A stretch of DNA of 59,126 bases from Bacteroidaceae bacterium (GTDB lineage: Bacteria > Bacteroidota > Bacteroidia > Bacteroidales > Bacteroidaceae): NCBI GenBank assembly GCA_017503065.1, contig JAFVTT010000025.1:1-59126 (forward strand), read 5' to 3'. The position numbers and the translations under genes are program-made. The notes under the pieces were generated by a model. The model was not told where the DNA came from, did no database searches, and worked only from the letters and a program-made list of their open reading frames with translations. Shown in pieces: positions 42,784 through 52,004 of the stretch (position 1 is the first letter of the stretch; every line of letters begins with the position of its first letter).

Positions 42784-42814
42784 CAAAGGTATGATAAAAC
42801 TTCCAAATGACCAA
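42784..42814 (-). promoter_or_regulatory. promoter of the OMP-lptC-gldE operon
   Basis: Minus-strand TACCTTTG (42784-42791) with TTG 20 bp upstream (42812-42814). It decides the TTG start at 42757. Confidence 0.65.
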
Positions 42815-42872
42815 GGATGCCTGTCCATATTTGGTCAGTGTATACCTATTTTTATAATATATATATATTGGT

Positions 42873-42906
42873 TTTGTCCAAATACCGTTTAATTTTACTA
42901 ACTTTG
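42873..42906 (+). promoter_or_regulatory. promoter of the Lnb-phosphatase-like-secA group
   Basis: TTTG (42873-42876), 22-bp spacer, TAACTTTG (42899-42906). The ATG at 42914 is only 7 bp further, so the leader is very short or absent. Confidence 0.6.
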
Positions 42907-42913
42907 CGCCCGA

Positions 42914-44146
42914 ATGAAACGTGTATTGCTAACCATAGCGTTAGTTCTTGGTCTTATTCCTGCGTATGCTGCGGACAGGCCTGGAAGCATCAGGGTCAGT
43001 GTGCTCACATGCTCTCCGGGGCAGGAAGTGTATTCCCTTTACGGGCATACTGCCATTCGTGTACAGGATATGGACCTGGGAACTGACCATGTCTTCAATT
43101 ACGGCGTGTTCGACTTCAATACAGAGCATTTCGTATGGAAATTCGTGCTTGGCGAGACGGACTATATCTGCATGGCTGCCCCATGGGAATATTTTGTCCG
43201 TGAATATGAGTCGCGTGGCAGTAGCGTGGTTTCTCAGGTTCTGAACCTTACGGATAGCGAGGCACAGAAGATCAGGGATTATCTCTACACGAATATCCGT
43301 AAGGAGAATTGTGTATATCGCTATAATTTCCTTACGAATAACTGCACAACCCGTGTGATGGATTGTGTGGAATCCTGCGTGGAAGGTAATATCGTATACT
43401 CGTGGAAGGAGGTTCCTCTCACTTATCGCCAGATACTTCACGGGTATACCGGCAGTTTCCCATGGACTCAGGAGGGCAACGACATTCTGTTGGGTGCCGA
43501 TGTGGATACCGTGTTGTCGCATCGTGCAACGTGTTTCATTCCGGAATACTATATGGATGCATTGGAAGGCGCAGTGGTACGCAATGAGTTCCTGGACACC
43601 CGTAAACTGGTTGCGGAGACAAAGACCATAGTGAAGGCCAATCCTGCAGCAGTCAAGAAGCAACAGGGATTTCCCCTTACTCCCACAAAGTTTGGATGGT
43701 TGGCATTTGCCGCAAGCATAGCCATAATGGTGGTAGAAATGTTGACACGCAGGATGTTCTGGCTTTTGGACGTTGTGCTGATGTTTGCCCATGGGTTGGC
43801 GGGATGCCTTATTCTGTTCGTTTTTCTCTTCTCTTCACATCCGACATTGGACAGTAACTGGCTTGTGGGAGTGCTTAATCCTTTACCTTTGGTTGCCTTG
43901 CCTTTTGTCGTAAAAGCCGCATGGAACGACCAACGTACTCTATGGCATCACTTCATGGCAGTTTGGCTGGCATTGTTCCTGTTGTTCCTGCCATGGATGC
44001 CCCAGCAGATGTGCGTGCTAACCGTACCCTTGTTGGCAACCTTGCTCAGCCGGCAGGTCTCTTACATATTTCACTACGGACATCCTCGTGACATGATGTA
44101 TTCCAAAGGCAAGTCCCGTAAGTACACGTCAAAGAAAAAGAAATGA
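42914..44146 (+). CDS. DUF4105/Lnb-type lipoprotein N-acyltransferase
   Basis: 410 residues with a signal peptide (MKRVLLTIALVLGLIPAYA). Residues ~25-250 are the DUF4105 domain: SVLTCSPGQEVYSLYGHTAI, FNYGVFDFN and the NFLTNNCTTRVMD motif with conserved Cys, features of the papain-like Lnb fold. The C-terminal ~130 residues hold four or five membrane helices and end in a Lys-rich tail. Lnb, described in Bacteroides, adds the third acyl chain to bacterial lipoproteins. It overlaps the next gene by 4 bp. The transcript is predicted to be nearly leaderless. Confidence 0.85.
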   Translation: MKRVLLTIALVLGLIPAYAADRPGSIRVSVLTCSPGQEVYSLYGHTAIRVQDMDLGTDHVFNYGVFDFNTEHFVWKFVLGETDYICMAAPWEYFVREYESRGSSVVSQVLNLTDSEAQKIRDYLYTNIRKENCVYRYNFLTNNCTTRVMDCVESCVEGNIVYSWKEVPLTYRQILHGYTGSFPWTQEGNDILLGADVDTVLSHRATCFIPEYYMDALEGAVVRNEFLDTRKLVAETKTIVKANPAAVKKQQGFPLTPTKFGWLAFAASIAIMVVEMLTRRMFWLLDVVLMFAHGLAGCLILFVFLFSSHPTLDSNWLVGVLNPLPLVALPFVVKAAWNDQRTLWHHFMAVWLALFLLFLPWMPQQMCVLTVPLLATLLSRQVSYIFHYGHPRDMMYSKGKSRKYTSKKKK

Positions 44147-45753
44147 AACCGTTTTCAACATATAGCAGAGTGTTCTCCGCTTTGGCTGTGCTCTTCTCCA
44201 TTTATGGAGCAGAGGCACAGACTGCACCGGTGCTGCCTAAGTTGGTTGTCAATGTAATGATAGACCAGCTTAGGGCGGACTATCTGGAGGCTTTCTCGCC
44301 ACTTTATGGCGAGCGTGGTTTCCGACGCCTTATGCAGGAAGGGTGCATGTACACTAATGCCGAGTACCCTTTTGCGCGCCCCGACCGTGCCAGTGCAACC
44401 GCTTGCCTGCATAGCGGAACCGCTCCTTACGACAATGGCATTCCTGCCGAGCGCTGGCTTGACCGCCAGAGTCTGCGTCCGATATATTGTGTGGACGACA
44501 AGAACTATCAGGGACATCTTACGGCCGAGAACTCCTCTCCATTATACCTGAGCGTTTCTACAATCGGTGATGAACTGAAGGTTGCCACAGAGGGCAAGGG
44601 CATAGTGCTGAGCGTTTCCCCTTTCCGCGATGCGGCAATACTCTCTGCCGGCCATGCTGCCGATGCATGTTTCTGGATTAACGACCTGACCGGGCAATGG
44701 TGCTCCACTTCATATTATGGCGAGTTCCCTTCATGGGCATTGACATATAGCAGATACAATTCCCTGCAGAGCCGTATTGGAGACATTACGTGGACGCCGT
44801 CCAACGAGGTGGTTGGCAATTTCAGTTACTTCGTGTCCGGAGGCATGAAGAGTCCGTTCTCCCACAACTTCAAGGGACAACGTGCCTATCGCGAGTTCAA
44901 GACAAGTGGCATGGTAAATGAGGAGGTAAACCGTTTCGCTTCTCATTGCATAACGTCTTCGGGCATGGGACTGGATGCCGTCACGGACATGCTGTCGGTT
45001 ACCTATTATGCCGGCACCTATGACCACCGTTCTGTTTCGGAGTGTCCGATGGAACTGCAGGATACATACGTCCGTCTCGACCGCGCCCTTGGTCAACTCA
45101 TGGACGATGTGGAGAAGCGCGTGGGCAAGGGTAGGGCGCTCTTCGTGGTGACAGGAACCGGTTATTGCGATGAACCCGTTTCGGACAACCTTTCCAAATA
45201 CCGCATCCCATCGGGAACCTTCGATATGCATCGTGCCGAGATGCTCCTGAACATGTACCTTATCGCCGTGTACGGCCAGGGACAGTGGGTGGAGAGCAGT
45301 CTTGGCAACGAAATATACCTTAATCGCAAACTCATAGAACAGCGCAACGTGAACATGACGGAACTGCTGGACATGAGTTCTGCGTTCATCATCCAACTGG
45401 CCGGTGTCAAGGACGTGTACACCAGCCAGCGCCTTTCTCTCGGAGCCTGGACACCCGGTATCTCCAAGTTGCGCAATGCATACAATCCGCATCGCTCCGG
45501 CGATATAATGATCCAGATTGCTCCCGGATGGTCCGTTGCCGGAGTGAACAGCACTCCGGGGGCCGGCAAGGAGAACATTTCCCGAGAGAGTTATATCGCT
45601 TTTCCCCTTTTCTTCATGGGCACTGGTTTCGATGCCTGCAAGGTGGAAACACCGGTTACCATTGACCATGTGGCACCAACAGTGGCCAAGGTGTTGCGTA
45701 TACGCTCGCCTAACGGATGCGGTCAGTCGCCTTTGACAAGGGTTACACAATAG
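44143..45753 (+). CDS. alkaline-phosphatase-superfamily (PafA-like) protein, probably catalytically inactive
   Basis: 536 residues with a signal peptide ending near GAEAQ. The fold is recognisable from VVNVMIDQLRADYLEAFSPL (Asp41 matches the first metal ligand of PafA), then HSGTAPYDNGIPAERW. Most other active-site positions are lost: no Thr nucleophile is evident in FARPDRASATAC; the SxxDxxGH segment is replaced by YYAGTYDHRS; the TaDHG segment is replaced by VVTGTGYCDEP; and the late THG histidine is absent. It therefore seems a pseudoenzyme. Its start overlaps the Lnb gene (ATGA), suggesting a shared task in the periplasm. Confidence 0.8.
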   Translation: MKPFSTYSRVFSALAVLFSIYGAEAQTAPVLPKLVVNVMIDQLRADYLEAFSPLYGERGFRRLMQEGCMYTNAEYPFARPDRASATACLHSGTAPYDNGIPAERWLDRQSLRPIYCVDDKNYQGHLTAENSSPLYLSVSTIGDELKVATEGKGIVLSVSPFRDAAILSAGHAADACFWINDLTGQWCSTSYYGEFPSWALTYSRYNSLQSRIGDITWTPSNEVVGNFSYFVSGGMKSPFSHNFKGQRAYREFKTSGMVNEEVNRFASHCITSSGMGLDAVTDMLSVTYYAGTYDHRSVSECPMELQDTYVRLDRALGQLMDDVEKRVGKGRALFVVTGTGYCDEPVSDNLSKYRIPSGTFDMHRAEMLLNMYLIAVYGQGQWVESSLGNEIYLNRKLIEQRNVNMTELLDMSSAFIIQLAGVKDVYTSQRLSLGAWTPGISKLRNAYNPHRSGDIMIQIAPGWSVAGVNSTPGAGKENISRESYIAFPLFFMGTGFDACKVETPVTIDHVAPTVAKVLRIRSPNGCGQSPLTRVTQ

Positions 45754-45816
45754 TGGCGGGTATTTTTGCCGCCAGTGAACGCATCAATTATCAGTACCGA
45801 AATAAAACATCAAACA

Positions 45817-48800
45817 ATGAATATAACAAATTTCTTAGTTAAACTATTCGGCGACAAGAAGTCGCGCGATCTCAAGGCCTACCGTCCCTTGGTGCAGGCC
45901 GTATTGGACGTATATCCAAAGATTCAGGCTCTTAGCGATGATGACCTGCGTGCCCGTGTCCAGGAAATCCGCAAGGAGATTGCAGAAAAGGCCGTTCCCC
46001 TGCGCCAGCAGATAGCGGAAATCAAGGAGCGCATACCGCAGACGGAGATTCAGGACCGTGCCCCTCTTTTCCAGCAGATAGACAAGTTGGAGAAGGAGGT
46101 TCTGGAAGTTCTGGAAAAGGCTTTGGACGAAGTTCGTGCAGAGGTGTTTGCCATCGTTAAGAGCACCGCCTACCGTTTCACCAACAATACCGACATCAAG
46201 GTTAAGGCAACGGACTTTGACCGCGAACTGGCCACCAAGCATGATTTCGTGGACATAGAGGGCGACACTGCCGTCTACCACAACCATTGGATTGCCGGAG
46301 GCAACGACATGCAGTGGGCCATGGTGCACTTCGACGTGCAGTTGTTCGGCGGTACCGTCCTGCACCAGGGTAAGATTGCCGAGATGTTTACCGGTGAGGG
46401 TAAGACCCTTACCGCCACCCTGCCCGTCTTCCTCAATGCCCTCACAGGCAACGGCGTGCATGTGGTAACCGTGAACGACTATCTGGCAAAGCGTGACTCC
46501 GAGTGGATGGGGCCCATCTACATGTTCCACGGACTGAGCGTGGATTGTATTGACAAGCACCAGCCCAACAGCGAGAGCCGCCGCCGTGCATATCTGGCCG
46601 ACATTACCTTCGGCACCAACAACGAGTTCGGTTTCGACTACCTGCGCGACAACATGGCCCAGGACCCTGCCGACCTGGTTCAGCGCAAGCACAACTTCGC
46701 CATCGTGGACGAGGTGGACTCCGTGCTCATCGACGATGCCCGTACACCTCTTATCATCTCTGGTCCCGTGCCCAAGGGCGACGACCAGATGTACGAGCAG
46801 TACCAGCCTCTGGTGGAGCGCCTCGTTGGTGTCCAGCGCACACTGGCCACCCAGTATCTGGCCGAGGCGAAGAAACTCATTGCCGAGGGTACCGAAACCA
46901 AGGACAAGCAGAAGACTGCCGACGGCTTCCTGTCGCTCTTCCGCAGCTACAAGGCCCTGCCCAAGAACAAGGCGCTCATCAAATTCCTTTCCGAACCCGG
47001 CATCAAGGCCGGCATGCTCTCCACCGAGGAAATCTACATGGAGAACAACAACCGCCGCATGCCCGAGGCAATAGAGCCTCTTTATTTCGTGGTCGAGGAG
47101 AAGCAGAACAGCGTGGACCTTACCGACAAGGGCAACGAATGGCTTGCCTCCCAGGTCAACGACCCCGCACTCTTCGTACTGCCCGACATTGCCGGCATGA
47201 TGTCGCAGATAGAGGCAGACACCACCTTGGACGACGAGGCACGTATCCAGAAGAAGGACGAGGTGTATGGCGACTATGCCATCAAGAGCGAGCGTGTGCA
47301 CACCCTCCAGCAGTTGCTGAAGGCATACACCATGTTCAACCTCAACGACGAGTACGTAATCCAGGACGGCGAAATCAAGATTGTGGACGAGCAGACAGGC
47401 CGTATCATGGAGGGACGCCGCTGGAGCGACGGTCTCCATCAGGCTGTCGAGGCCAAGGAGCACGTGAAGGTGCAGGCCGCCACACAGACCTATGCCACCA
47501 TCACCCTGCAGAACTATTTCCGCATGTACCACAAGTTGTCCGGTATGACAGGTACTGCCGTCACCGAGGCCGGCGAGTTTTGGGACATCTACAAGTTGGA
47601 CGTTGTGGAGGTTCCCACCAACCGCGACGTTATCCGTACCGACGGCAACGACCGCATCTACAAGACCCAGCGCGAGAAGTACAACGCTGTAATAGAAGAG
47701 GTAGAGCGCATGCGCAATAGCGGCCGTCCCACCCTCGTTGGTACCACCAGCGTGGAAATCAGCGAACTGCTCTCCAAGATGCTCTCTATGCGCAAGATAC
47801 CACACCAGGTATTGAACGCCAAGTTGCACCAGAAGGAGGCCGACATCGTGGCACAGGCAGGCCGCAGCATTGACGGACTGGGAACCGTTACCATTGCCAC
47901 CAACATGGCAGGCCGTGGTACCGATATCAAGCTGTCTCCCGAAGTGAAGGCTGCCGGCGGTCTGGCCATCATCGGCACGGAGCGCCACGAGAGCCGCCGT
48001 GTGGACCGTCAGTTGCGCGGACGTTCCGGCCGTCAGGGCGACCCCGGCAGTTCCGTGTTCTACGTTTCCCTCGAGGACAAGCTCATGCGTCTGTTCGCTT
48101 CCGAGCGTATTGCCCGTGTGATGGACAAACTGGGCTTCGAGGATGGCGAGATGATAGAGCACTCCATGATTACCCGTTCCATCGAGAACGCACAGAAGAA
48201 GGTGGAGGAGAACAACTTCGGTGTGCGCAAGCGCCTGCTGGAGTACGACGACGTCATGAACAAGCAGCGTACCGTCATCTACGAGAAGCGCCGTCATGCC
48301 CTCATGGGCGAGCGCCTTGGCATGGACATTGCCGACATGATCTGGGACCGCGTGTGCCACATCATGGAGAGCCACGACTACAAGAATTGCCGCGAGCAGT
48401 TCCTTGAGATACTGGCCATGGACTTCCCCCTGACTCAGGACCGCTACGAGAGCGGCAACATGGACGAACTGGCTGAGGAGGTTTACCAGAAGGCCATGGA
48501 GCGCTTCAAGCAGAAGTGCACCATCATCTCCACCAATGCCCACAAGGCAGTGAGCATGATCGTGGAGAACCCCGACCAGATGCCCCGCTACGAGAACATC
48601 ATGGTGCCCGTGGTGGACGGCCGTCGTGTCTACCAGATCAGCTGCAACATACAGGAGGCCTACGAAAGCCAGTCCCAGGCTGTTGTCACCGCCTTCCACA
48701 AGAGCCTCATCCTGCACACCATCGATGATGCCTGGAAGGAGAACCTGCGCCTGCTGGACGAACTGAAGCACTCCGTACACAATGCTTCCTACGAGCAGAA

Positions 48801-49134
48801 GGATCCCCTGCTCATCTACAAGCTGGAGTCTGTCAAGTACTTCGACCAGATGGTCAACAAGATCAACGACCGCATCGTCAGCGTGCTGATGCGTGCCCAG
48901 GTGCCTGAATTGCAGATTCGTCAGGCCGAGGCTCCCCTGCCTCCCCGTCCCCAGCAGCGTCTCCAGGAAAGCCATGGCGACGTAGACGAGGGCATGCGTC
49001 AGGCAGCTGGCCGCGACACACGCGAGCAGCAGCCTGTACAACCCATCCGCCGCGAGAACCTGCCCGGACGCAACGACCTTTGTCCCTGCGGTTCGGGCAA
49101 GAAGTTCAAGCATTGCCACGGACGTAACCTTTAA
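45817..49134 (+). CDS. secA: preprotein translocase ATPase SecA
   Basis: 1105 residues from the ATG at 45817 ([20 protein letters not shown]). Upstream in-frame codons lie in the spacer. SecA drives export of unfolded proteins through SecYEG. Motifs: Walker A MFTGEGKT, Walker [17 protein letters not shown], helicase motifs [12 protein letters not shown] and [20 protein letters not shown], and the C-terminal zinc finger [13 protein letters not shown] that binds SecB or ribosomes. The chain has the insertions that make Bacteroidetes SecA longer than the E. coli form (901 residues). A TATTTTTG box at 45761-45768 may give an internal promoter. Strong codon bias leaves a 3.4-kb open frame on the opposite strand, which is a shadow. 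Confidence 0.98.
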   Translation: MNITNFLVKLFGDKKSRDLKAYRPLVQAVLDVYPKIQALSDDDLRARVQEIRKEIAEKAVPLRQQIAEIKERIPQTEIQDRAPLFQQIDKLEKEVLEVLEKALDEVRAEVFAIVKSTAYRFTNNTDIKVKATDFDRELATKHDFVDIEGDTAVYHNHWIAGGNDMQWAMVHFDVQLFGGTVLHQGKIAEMFTGEGKTLTATLPVFLNALTGNGVHVVTVNDYLAKRDSEWMGPIYMFHGLSVDCIDKHQPNSESRRRAYLADITFGTNNEFGFDYLRDNMAQDPADLVQRKHNFAIVDEVDSVLIDDARTPLIISGPVPKGDDQMYEQYQPLVERLVGVQRTLATQYLAEAKKLIAEGTETKDKQKTADGFLSLFRSYKALPKNKALIKFLSEPGIKAGMLSTEEIYMENNNRRMPEAIEPLYFVVEEKQNSVDLTDKGNEWLASQVNDPALFVLPDIAGMMSQIEADTTLDDEARIQKKDEVYGDYAIKSERVHTLQQLLKAYTMFNLNDEYVIQDGEIKIVDEQTGRIMEGRRWSDGLHQAVEAKEHVKVQAATQTYATITLQNYFRMYHKLSGMTGTAVTEAGEFWDIYKLDVVEVPTNRDVIRTDGNDRIYKTQREKYNAVIEEVERMRNSGRPTLVGTTSVEISELLSKMLSMRKIPHQVLNAKLHQKEADIVAQAGRSIDGLGTVTIATNMAGRGTDIKLSPEVKAAGGLAIIGTERHESRRVDRQLRGRSGRQGDPGSSVFYVSLEDKLMRLFASERIARVMDKLGFEDGEMIEHSMITRSIENAQKKVEENNFGVRKRLLEYDDVMNKQRTVIYEKRRHALMGERLGMDIADMIWDRVCHIMESHDYKNCREQFLEILAMDFPLTQDRYESGNMDELAEEVYQKAMERFKQKCTIISTNAHKAVSMIVENPDQMPRYENIMVPVVDGRRVYQISCNIQEAYESQSQAVVTAFHKSLILHTIDDAWKENLRLLDELKHSVHNASYEQKDPLLIYKLESVKYFDQMVNKINDRIVSVLMRAQVPELQIRQAEAPLPPRPQQRLQESHGDVDEGMRQAAGRDTREQQPVQPIRRENLPGRNDLCPCGSGKKFKHCHGRNL

Positions 49135-49141
49135 GTAAAGT

Positions 49142-49225
49142 GAAAACGGAAAGGTGAAAACGGAAAACTGGTACTTAACAGTGAGCGGTGAGCGATTTGG
49201 TTTTCCGTTTTCCGTTTTCCCATTT
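49142..49225. repeat. CGGAAAA / GTGAGCG / TTTTCCG heptamer module after secA
   Basis: GAAAACGGAAA units (49142-49168), two GTGAGCG units (49181-49194), then TTTTCCG units (49201-49220). The outer heptamers are reverse complements and could form a long imperfect stem. A similar module lies before valS at 51800-52004. Confidence 0.65.
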
Positions 49226-49252
49226 CCGTTTAACCTATAACCACACATACCC

Positions 49253-49690
49253 ATGATTACACCAGAGAAACAGATTCAGAGAGCCCTGCGCCATGTGGCA
49301 GAGCGTTTCCCCCAGGAGAAGGAACCCGTACTGACGGACATCATCGTGCGTGTCTTTCCGCATAGCGGTGAGGTGAAGTTCTATGACGACGAGGAAAGGG
49401 AACTCATGCGCATCGTCATACCGGAGTGGATACACGGTTCGCGCGATGAGAATTTCTACCAGAAGGTAACACCTATTTTGCGTCAGGCCATCAGCGAGGT
49501 TCGCACCGAGGTGGTAGACAAGATGTCACTTCTCCGCCCTTACACTTTCGTCATGCAGGACGAGGACGGCGAGACCATTACTGACCTCTACATCGTTGAC
49601 GATCAGGAAACGGTAATCATATCCGGCAACCTCCTGGAAGGTGTGGACGAGGATCTGGATTCCTTCTTCAAGCAACTTATGGAGGATTAA
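49253..49690 (+). CDS. conserved small acidic protein of unknown function
   Basis: 145 residues (MITPEKQIQRALRHVAERFP). No signal peptide or membrane segment. Alternating beta strands (TDIIVRVFPHSGEVKFYDDE, then TDLYIVDDQETVIISG) and a terminal helix suggest a compact alpha/beta fold. I do not recognise a named family. It lies 118 bp after secA in the same direction, separated by the heptamer module; codon use is core-like. It ends before a gene-free stretch with a strong terminator at 49933. Confidence 0.75.
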   Translation: MITPEKQIQRALRHVAERFPQEKEPVLTDIIVRVFPHSGEVKFYDDEERELMRIVIPEWIHGSRDENFYQKVTPILRQAISEVRTEVVDKMSLLRPYTFVMQDEDGETITDLYIVDDQETVIISGNLLEGVDEDLDSFFKQLMED

Positions 49691-49930
49691 GCGGGCAATC
49701 TTGTCAGATTGAGAATCATAGTGCCGGGAAAAAAAACGAAATAGAGGTGTCTTGCTTAGGTTTAACCTAAACGTTCATTGGCGTTATGATGGTAATGACG
49801 CTTATTTTCGAACGGATGTTTTGGTGCTTTGATGGTGCAATGCGGGTCATTAGCGCGTAAAAATATAATGACCATTTGAGTTGAGGATAGAATCTCGTGA
49901 GGATGTAATTTCATCATCGTGATGACAAAA
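49691..49930. other. gene-free stretch after the 145-residue protein
   Basis: No ORF, promoter or RNA gene was recognised. The segment TTCATTGGCGTTATGATGGTAATG (about 49774-49797) resembles 18615-18639, but the match is short. Confidence 0.4.
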
Positions 49931-49932
49931 GC

Positions 49933-49977
49933 GAACCGTCGGTAATCGTGCGTTTAACGATTACCGACGGTTCTTTT
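49933..49977 (+). terminator. terminator, perfect 17-bp stem plus T-run
   Basis: GAACCGTCGGTAATCGT (49933-49949) and ACGATTACCGACGGTTC (49957-49973) around a 7-nt loop, followed by TTTT. A second direct copy, ACGATTACCGA, follows at about 49979. Confidence 0.75.
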
Positions 49978-50087
49978 AACGATTACCGATGTCAATTTTG
50001 CGACATTTATAGGAGGGTATGCTCCATAGTCTTTCTCCATGTCTTTATGTATGGGTTTTAAGGCATCATTGTTCGGATTATTGACCT

Positions 50088-50804
50088 TTACTTTTCCAGT
50101 GTCAGTCCGAGGTACATGCCGTCTACCTTGTTTGCCAAACCTGCTATGGTAGATATTGTGGAGTTGTTGGTGGCGCTACCGGCAGCAGATACAACCTTGG
50201 AGATGAATTGCAGGAGTTTGTCGGCCTTGAAGGAAAGTTGCAGACTGCCTATGCCCACTTTGCAGTTCATCTTGAAACTGGTGTACTTGCCAAGTTTGCC
50301 GGAGGTACTGTACTTGCTGAGGGTGCTGCTTGCCAGATTGATGGTAAGGTCGCTTTCTGCCACGCTCCACTGGAAGGGGATGTTCTTGCTACCGTATGTC
50401 ACAATACCTGTGCCGTCTTCCTTGAAGTCCATTTTTACTTTGCCTGAAGTGAAACCTATCTTGTCCAGATACCCCTGGAGTTTTTCTTCTGCTGCCTTGC
50501 CGGCTGCCATGCCACCTACGTTGGTGAGCATGTTCTCGCTCTCGAAGATAACGGCAGGCTGCTTGTAACTCCACGTGCCTACAAGGCTGGTTTTGCTTAC
50601 CTTGTCTTTGCCGAGCAGGCCGGCAACGAAATCGCCTATTCCGCTCAGACTGCTGAGACCGCTTTGTGTCTTTTGGTCGGTAGCCTTTTGTGATGCCTGT
50701 TCCGTATTGGTTGTCTTCTTGAACAGGTCCAGAAGACTCTGTGCATGACTCTGTGCCGCATTGAATGCAAGCATGGCCGCAAGAATGATGAGTGTTTTTT
50801 TCAT
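50088..50804 (-). CDS. DUF4923 family secreted protein
   Basis: 238 residues with a signal peptide (MKKTLIILAAMLAFNAAQSHA). After a Ser/Gln/Thr-rich linker comes SLVGTWSYKQPAVIFESENML, the lipocalin-like first strand typical of DUF4923, followed by strand patterns such as KMDFKEDGTGIVTYGSKNIP. The fold is probably a small beta-barrel in the periplasm. It is the second gene of a leftward pair, starting 11 bp after the membrane-protein stop. Function unknown. Confidence 0.85.
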   Translation of the reverse strand: MKKTLIILAAMLAFNAAQSHAQSLLDLFKKTTNTEQASQKATDQKTQSGLSSLSGIGDFVAGLLGKDKVSKTSLVGTWSYKQPAVIFESENMLTNVGGMAAGKAAEEKLQGYLDKIGFTSGKVKMDFKEDGTGIVTYGSKNIPFQWSVAESDLTINLASSTLSKYSTSGKLGKYTSFKMNCKVGIGSLQLSFKADKLLQFISKVVSAAGSATNNSTISTIAGLANKVDGMYLGLTLEK

Positions 50805-50815
50805 AATCGTTTTTA

Positions 50816-51796
50816 TTATAGTTTGAATAGTTGTATTATCAGTATGGGCAGTGTCAGCGTGACGAGTGTCAGCAACTGTGCCATCGGCGAGCCAACCTTT
50901 CCCTTAGGCGCAAGCATGAGCAGTGTGGGGTATATGAGCAGTGCAACGGCCAGTGTCCATCCCATGAGTCTTTGCCACGCCAGTGTGCCCATGGCCACGG
51001 GTAGGGACATAATGGCTATGCCTGGCAGAAGCATGAGCAGGGCGGCTATGTACTTGGCCCTGTACACGGCACGGAGGTTGTGCAGGCGTATATGGAGCAG
51101 GGACATGTATGGTTGCTCGTATCCAAGCCTTGCGGTGAGCAGAGGCAGGGTGGGGAAGGTGAGTGTGTGCAGGACGGTAAAGTCGGTGTATGCCTCCACG
51201 TCCATCGCTATGCTTATGCCTGTGAGCATGAGCGAGGATATGAGTCCGTTCCTTATCTTCTTTCTCAGCGCGGGATGGCGCAGACGCATCTTCATTTCGC
51301 ATGACAGGAAAGCACCTTTGTCCAGTATATGGGGCAGGTGGTGTTGTGTTTCCTTGCCTTGGGTGAAGTGCAGGTAGACATGCCAGCATGCCAGATACAC
51401 GTATCCGCTCAGTATGAAGAGGCCGAGAAGCCACCATTGTGGCCATAGCGCCGGCAACCAGATGAAGTTGAGGGGTGTGAAGAGCATCCGCAGAAGGTAG
51501 GCAGCAAGCACATGCCGGTGTCTGACGGGCAGAATCCTGTATTGGTGTGCATTGTATGCCGGTGTGCTCTGGCTGAACCACCTCATTACCTGGTCGGCCA
51601 CGAGCAGAAGGGGCAGATTTTCCACGATGCTTATCCCCGATGCTTCCAATGTGCGTGGCAGAGCCAGTGCCATGCTTGTCCAAAGAACTATTTTCAGGCT
51701 CCAGACGATGATGTCGCGTGAGAAATGCATACTGCGCCGTTCACGAAGGTATTCGTGTCGGCACAGTTCTGCTATGTTTCTCGGTGCGGTACTCAT
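50816..51796 (-). CDS. polytopic membrane protein, DUF5687-like ABC-2-type permease
   Basis: 326 residues with about eight hydrophobic helices and basic loops. The N-terminal segment (ELCRHEYLRERRSMHFSRDI) resembles the start of DUF5687 proteins of Bacteroidetes, which are thought to be ABC-2-like permeases. No ATPase gene is adjacent. It begins about 200 bp below the valS stop, in the same direction, with a heptamer module between. Family assignment is tentative. Confidence 0.65.
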   Translation of the reverse strand: MSTAPRNIAELCRHEYLRERRSMHFSRDIIVWSLKIVLWTSMALALPRTLEASGISIVENLPLLLVADQVMRWFSQSTPAYNAHQYRILPVRHRHVLAAYLLRMLFTPLNFIWLPALWPQWWLLGLFILSGYVYLACWHVYLHFTQGKETQHHLPHILDKGAFLSCEMKMRLRHPALRKKIRNGLISSLMLTGISIAMDVEAYTDFTVLHTLTFPTLPLLTARLGYEQPYMSLLHIRLHNLRAVYRAKYIAALLMLLPGIAIMSLPVAMGTLAWQRLMGWTLAVALLIYPTLLMLAPKGKVGSPMAQLLTLVTLTLPILIIQLFKL

Positions 51797-51799
51797 CTT

Positions 51800-52004
51800 T
51801 GCGAACGGAAAACGGAAATCTGAAATCTGAAAGGTTAAAGGTGAGTGTGCTGTTTTCCGTTTTACGTTTTTACTTTTCCGTTTGTCATACCCCTCTGCCC
51901 TGCGGGCACCTCTTCTGTCTCAGGGGAGGAAAGCGGAGGGGGTATGTCCTTTTCGCTCACCGCTCACCGCTCACCGCTCATCCGTTTTCCGTTTTCACTT
52001 TTCC
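51800..52004. repeat. heptamer module and palindromic element downstream of valS
   Basis: CGGAAAACGG and TTTTCCG/TTTTACG units (about 51803-51881), a palindromic CATACCCCTCTGCCCTGCGGGCACCTC / GAGGAAAGCGGAGGGGGTATG-type element (about 51887-51946), then CGCTCAC x3 (51954-51974) and more TTTTCCG. The right end runs into the last codons of valS. Confidence 0.65.

Noticed and set aside
45761..45768. Dedicated secA promoter (TATTTTTG)
   Set aside because: The nearest -33 box is 25 bp away and a short stem overlaps the site; noted under secA but not listed as a promoter.
45844..49254. 1136-residue open frame opposite secA
   Set aside because: A shadow of strong codon bias; SecA on the plus strand is intact and the antisense product has no plausible composition.
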